A DNA stretch of 64,000 nucleotides from the NCBI RefSeq assembly GCF_029194005.1, contig NZ_JARFVA010000001.1:496001-560000 (forward strand), written 5' to 3'. Below the pieces are notes generated by a model, which was not told the origin of the DNA, searched no databases, and was given only the letters and a program-made list of their open reading frames with translations. The stretch is from Flagellimonas okinawensis (GTDB lineage Bacteria > Bacteroidota > Bacteroidia > Flavobacteriales > Flavobacteriaceae). A program made the position numbers and the translations under genes. Positions 61,146 through 64,000 of this stretch are shown piece by piece (the first letter of the stretch is position 1; every line of letters starts with the position of its first letter).

Positions 61146-62363
61146 ATGATGCGTTTACACAGAAACTTGGTATTTGCCGTAATTGATGCCCTTCACATGA
61201 TTTTTAACGAAGGGGAATATGCCGATAAGGTGATAGAAAAAGTATTGCGCTACGATAAACGCTGGGGATCTAGAGACCGTGGCTTTATTGCAGAGACCAC
61301 CTACGATATTGTTAGATGGAAACGCCTATACTCCGAAATTGCAGAAGTACACGAACCGTACAGTAAACCCCATCTTTTCCGATTGTTTGGTGTATGGTGC
61401 GTACTACGAGGTATCCGAATTCCAGATTGGAAACAGTTGGAAGGCACACCGGAACGTCGCATCAAAGGAAGGTTCGATGAACTTTCCAAGATTAGGAAAA
61501 TAAGGGAATCCGTGCCCGATTGGATGGATGAACTTGGTGAAAAATCCTTGGGCAGTGAGCTGTGGACCACAGAGATTGCCGCACAGAACCAACAAGCAGA
61601 CGTGATTCTACGCACCAATACATTAAAGGTCTCTAAACCACAATTAAAATCGTTTTTGGCCAAAGAAGAAATTGCCACAGAATTTATTGATGGTTACCCA
61701 GATGCCCTAAAATTAGTGGAAAGGCAAAATGTGTTTGTGACCCAAGCATTTAAAGATGGTCTGTTTGAAGTACAAGATGCCTCATCTCAACTGGTTGCCC
61801 CATTTTTGGAAGTGGAACCAGGACAACGTGTTATCGATGCGTGTGCCGGTGCAGGGGGCAAAACTCTTCATTTAGCATCGCAAATGCAGAACAAGGGGCA
61901 ATTGATCGCTTTGGATATTTATGAAAGTAAATTAAAAAAGCTTAAGAAACGTGCCAGAAGAAATGGTGTCCACAATGTTGAGACCCGTGTTATAGACTCC
62001 AATAAAGTAATTAAAAAACTACACAATAGCGCCGATAGGTTACTGTTGGATGCACCATGTTCCGGACTCGGAGTTATAAAAAGAAATCCCGATTCCAAAT
62101 GGAAACTGGAGCATGAGTTTGTAGACCGAATTATGGGGGTGCAGCAAGATATCCTCCAGAACTACAGTAAAATGGTCAAAAAAGGCGGACAAATGGTCTA
62201 TGCCACTTGCTCTATTCTACCTCAAGAAAATTCGGAACAAGTGAAAAAGTTCTTGGAATCCGAAAACGGTCAAGACTTTGAGTTTGTAAGGGAACGTAAT
62301 GTTTTTGCTTCGGAAACTGGATTTGATGGATTTTACATGGCTTTGTTGAAGAAGAAAGCTTAG
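61146..62363 (+). CDS. RsmB/NOP-family RNA (cytosine-C5) methyltransferase
   Basis: A 405-residue SAM-dependent enzyme. The N-terminal RNA-binding part (about 1-150) leads to a Rossmann domain with VIDACAGAGGKTLHLA (SAM site), the catalytic pair DAPCSGLGVIKRNPD and MVYATCSILPQEN (two cysteines, as in RsmB), and ENSEQVKKFL at the end. It methylates a cytosine in rRNA or tRNA. There are two possible starts, ATG 61146 and 61149; either fits. Its target is not predictable from the sequence. Confidence 0.9.
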   Translation: MMRLHRNLVFAVIDALHMIFNEGEYADKVIEKVLRYDKRWGSRDRGFIAETTYDIVRWKRLYSEIAEVHEPYSKPHLFRLFGVWCVLRGIRIPDWKQLEGTPERRIKGRFDELSKIRKIRESVPDWMDELGEKSLGSELWTTEIAAQNQQADVILRTNTLKVSKPQLKSFLAKEEIATEFIDGYPDALKLVERQNVFVTQAFKDGLFEVQDASSQLVAPFLEVEPGQRVIDACAGAGGKTLHLASQMQNKGQLIALDIYESKLKKLKKRARRNGVHNVETRVIDSNKVIKKLHNSADRLLLDAPCSGLGVIKRNPDSKWKLEHEFVDRIMGVQQDILQNYSKMVKKGGQMVYATCSILPQENSEQVKKFLESENGQDFEFVRERNVFASETGFDGFYMALLKKKA

Positions 62364-62453
62364 TCGAGTATTAGCGTAAATTCGAGTCAATCGTGTCAAT
62401 CCCACAATTATTAAGATGGTTGGATTGCTATACTTTTGGATTGTTTGATCCTT

Positions 62454-62711
62454 GGAGATTCTTCGCTTCGCTCAGAATAACAAACAAAATGCAATTCCGC
62501 ACTTGATGCGGAATCTACCTAATCAATTTTAAAATCCGGAAACACCATGTTATGGATTCCTGCGTTCGCAGGAATGACATCAAACTACTTGTTCTTTTGT
62601 CATTCTTAAGAAGTGATTCGACTGAAGAATCTAATTGAAGAAATAAAGAGAACTGTCAGTTCGAGCGGAGTCGAGAACGCTTTGAACATCTCGACTGCGC
62701 TCGATGTGACA
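62454..62711. repeat. Cluster of dispersed palindromic repeats in a gene-free spacer
   Basis: This gene-free region (62364-62721, 358 bases) contains several units. GAGATTCTTCGCTTCGCTCA is at 62456-62475. ATTCCGCA-N5-TGCGGAAT is at 62494-62514. ATTCCTGCG-TT-CGCAGGAAT is at 62556-62575. A nearly perfect inverted pair spans 62654-62676 and 62689-62711 with core GTTCGAGCGGAGTCGAGA and its partner TCTCGACTGCGCTCGA. These are typical of Bacteroidota intergenic repeats, which are often stable hairpins. No gene is visible in the spacer; the 3' ends of the RsmB-like and M20 genes meet here, and the hairpins may end transcription. Confidence 0.8.
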
Positions 62712-62721
62712 GATGACTCAA

Positions 62722-64000
62722 TTATTGTTTCACAGTAGGATATTCCACTCCCAACTGCTCCAAATACGTATCGTACTTGGTTTCATCGTAGTAAAATTTC
62801 TCTAAAGCAGGTCGAAACATATCTTGTTTATCCTTGTTTAAAAAGGTCGGTGGCATATCATCCGCAGAAATCATGGGCTCATATTTTGTTTCCTTGGTCT
62901 GCTCATTATTGAAATAATCCCATGCTTGGGTCAACAATTCAGGTTTTAACAAGAAATCCATAATGGTCATCGCCTCGGCCTTAGCCCCTGCAGTTGCCCC
63001 TTTATGTGCAATGGGTGTAGCCATCGCAATTGCATTGGCCCAGTGGTGACCCGGCAAACCAGGAATGTTCGAAGGAAAACGCATGGTAACCGTAGGTACC
63101 TTCCAAGAAATATCACCAATATCATCAGAACCACCACTAACAGGCTCCAAAACAGGAAGTCCCAATTCGGACAACTCAGTAGGAAGCCCTTCTATTTTTC
63201 TGGATTCCACCTCAGTTTGTACGGCTTTGGCCAACTCTTGATCGGCAGCGGACCATGCTGGCAATCCTACTTGCTTGATGTTCTCATACATAGTCTCAGC
63301 AATTACCTTGTTGTAATGTCTTGGCCATGCAGTACCCAATACACGAGATGTCATTGTGGTACCCGTCATCAGGGCTGCACCTTTGGCAATATCATTTGCC
63401 TCGGCATACATTTCCATGATTCCCTCATAGGTCACATCCCTAAAATAAAACCAAATCCCAGCTTTGGAAGGCACCACGTTGGGTTGATCTCCAGAGTCGG
63501 TAAAAATCGAGTGTGAACGTTTTAAAGGATGTAAATGCTCCCTTTTGTAATTCCATCCTACATTCATTAGTTCTGCGGCATCAAGCGCACTTCGTCCTCT
63601 CCAAGGTGCTCCTGCGGAGTGAGCGGCCTCGCCTTCGAACAAATATTCCACGGAGATTAATCCGGTACCTCGGGTTGGTCCCCAAGACACACTCAAATTA
63701 CTGCTCACATGGGTAAAAATACACATGTCAATATCATCGAACAGACCATCACGAACATACCAAGCTTTGGCTGCCACCAATTCCTCTGCAATTCCGGGCC
63801 AAAGTATCAAAGTACCCCCAATGCCCTCTTTCTCCATCACTTGCTTAACGGCCAATGCGGATGTAATGTTCAAAGGAATTCCTGAATTGTGTCCTTCACC
63901 ATGTCCGGGGGCACCATCAACAATGGGTTTGTGGTACGCAACACCCGGATACTGCGATGCTTTTGGAATACAATCCACATCACTTCCCAAAGCAATAACA
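62722..64000 (-). CDS. M20-family amidohydrolase (AbgB-like), 5' end cut by window
   Basis: The frame runs to the right edge without a start, so the N-terminus lies outside (visible part: about 425 residues). The metallo-amidase core has ALGSDVDCIPKA, GHGEGHNSG (metal ligands), HVSSNLSVSWGPTRG and EGEAAHSAGAPWRGRSALDA, then a dimerisation domain, and GGSDDIGDISW near the end. AbgB-type enzymes cut p-aminobenzoyl-glutamate or other N-acyl amino acids. A signal peptide may exist but is out of view. Several dispersed repeats lie downstream. Confidence 0.88.
   Translation of the reverse strand, partial: VIALGSDVDCIPKASQYPGVAYHKPIVDGAPGHGEGHNSGIPLNITSALAVKQVMEKEGIGGTLILWPGIAEELVAAKAWYVRDGLFDDIDMCIFTHVSSNLSVSWGPTRGTGLISVEYLFEGEAAHSAGAPWRGRSALDAAELMNVGWNYKREHLHPLKRSHSIFTDSGDQPNVVPSKAGIWFYFRDVTYEGIMEMYAEANDIAKGAALMTGTTMTSRVLGTAWPRHYNKVIAETMYENIKQVGLPAWSAADQELAKAVQTEVESRKIEGLPTELSELGLPVLEPVSGGSDDIGDISWKVPTVTMRFPSNIPGLPGHHWANAIAMATPIAHKGATAGAKAEAMTIMDFLLKPELLTQAWDYFNNEQTKETKYEPMISADDMPPTFLNKDKQDMFRPALEKFYYDETKYDTYLEQLGVEYPTVKQ

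Noticed and set aside
1..64000. CRISPR arrays, tRNA or rRNA genes, insertion sequences, prophage or origin
   Set aside because: None seen: no regularly spaced repeats, no tRNA-like clover leaf in the spacers read, and no transposase, integrase or phage gene.

Overview
The window is chromosomal DNA of a marine Flavobacteriaceae (Bacteroidota), most like the Muricauda/Allomuricauda/Flagellimonas group. The pointers are promoters of the form TTG-N19-TAnnTTTG, A-rich leaders without Shine-Dalgarno motifs, a 950-residue CarB, flavobacterial families (DUF6090, DUF4199, ECF sigma factor plus sensor) and the dispersed repeats common in this phylum. The genus is an inference. No tRNA, rRNA, CRISPR array, prophage or insertion sequence was found. 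Both ends cut a gene.

Layout. 1-2424: Fe-siderophore/cobalamin-type ABC importer (binding protein cut by the left edge, FecCD permease, ATPase). 2662-4919: rmuC, a small membrane protein and a hotdog thioesterase. 4900-8793: oxidative pentose phosphate genes, pgl-zwf divergent from gnd. 8820-13613: unknown membrane proteins, a ChaN-like lipoprotein and an S9 peptidase. 13651-16702: two NTF2-like lipoproteins, an AraC-type regulator interrupted at a 7-A run, and a class C beta-lactamase-like hydrolase. 16806-22598: complete RND efflux operon. 24025-27131: carB and rpmH. 27301-32125: cell-wall enzymes (M23 peptidase, lytic transglycosylase) and mtaB. 32327-37473: GH29 fucosidase, S41-like peptidase, Sde182-like protein and AraC regulator. 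37604-44906: YceI, extradiol dioxygenase, SDR, amidohydrolase, ChbG-type deacetylase and a START-domain protein.

45047-49786 is the most interesting part. A lipoprotein of the 5'-nucleotidase/SoxB superfamily with an altered active site is followed closely by a DoxX-like membrane protein and an exported DsrE-like protein with two cysteines. This looks like a small periplasmic sulfur-handling operon. After a terminator come a Crp/Fnr regulator, a perfect TTGA-N6-TCAA palindrome near position -43 of a predicted promoter, and an NTF2-like lipoprotein with a glyoxalase-fold protein.

49916-64000: a concanavalin-like secreted protein, a GlmU-like protein, rpmE2, a glycosyltransferase, a phosphosugar mutase, an ABC exporter, an ECF sigma operon whose membrane protein carries a duplicated PxGYF motif, an YCF48-like lipoprotein divergent from an RsmB-type RNA methyltransferase, a repeat-rich spacer (62364-62721), and an M20 amidohydrolase cut by the right edge.
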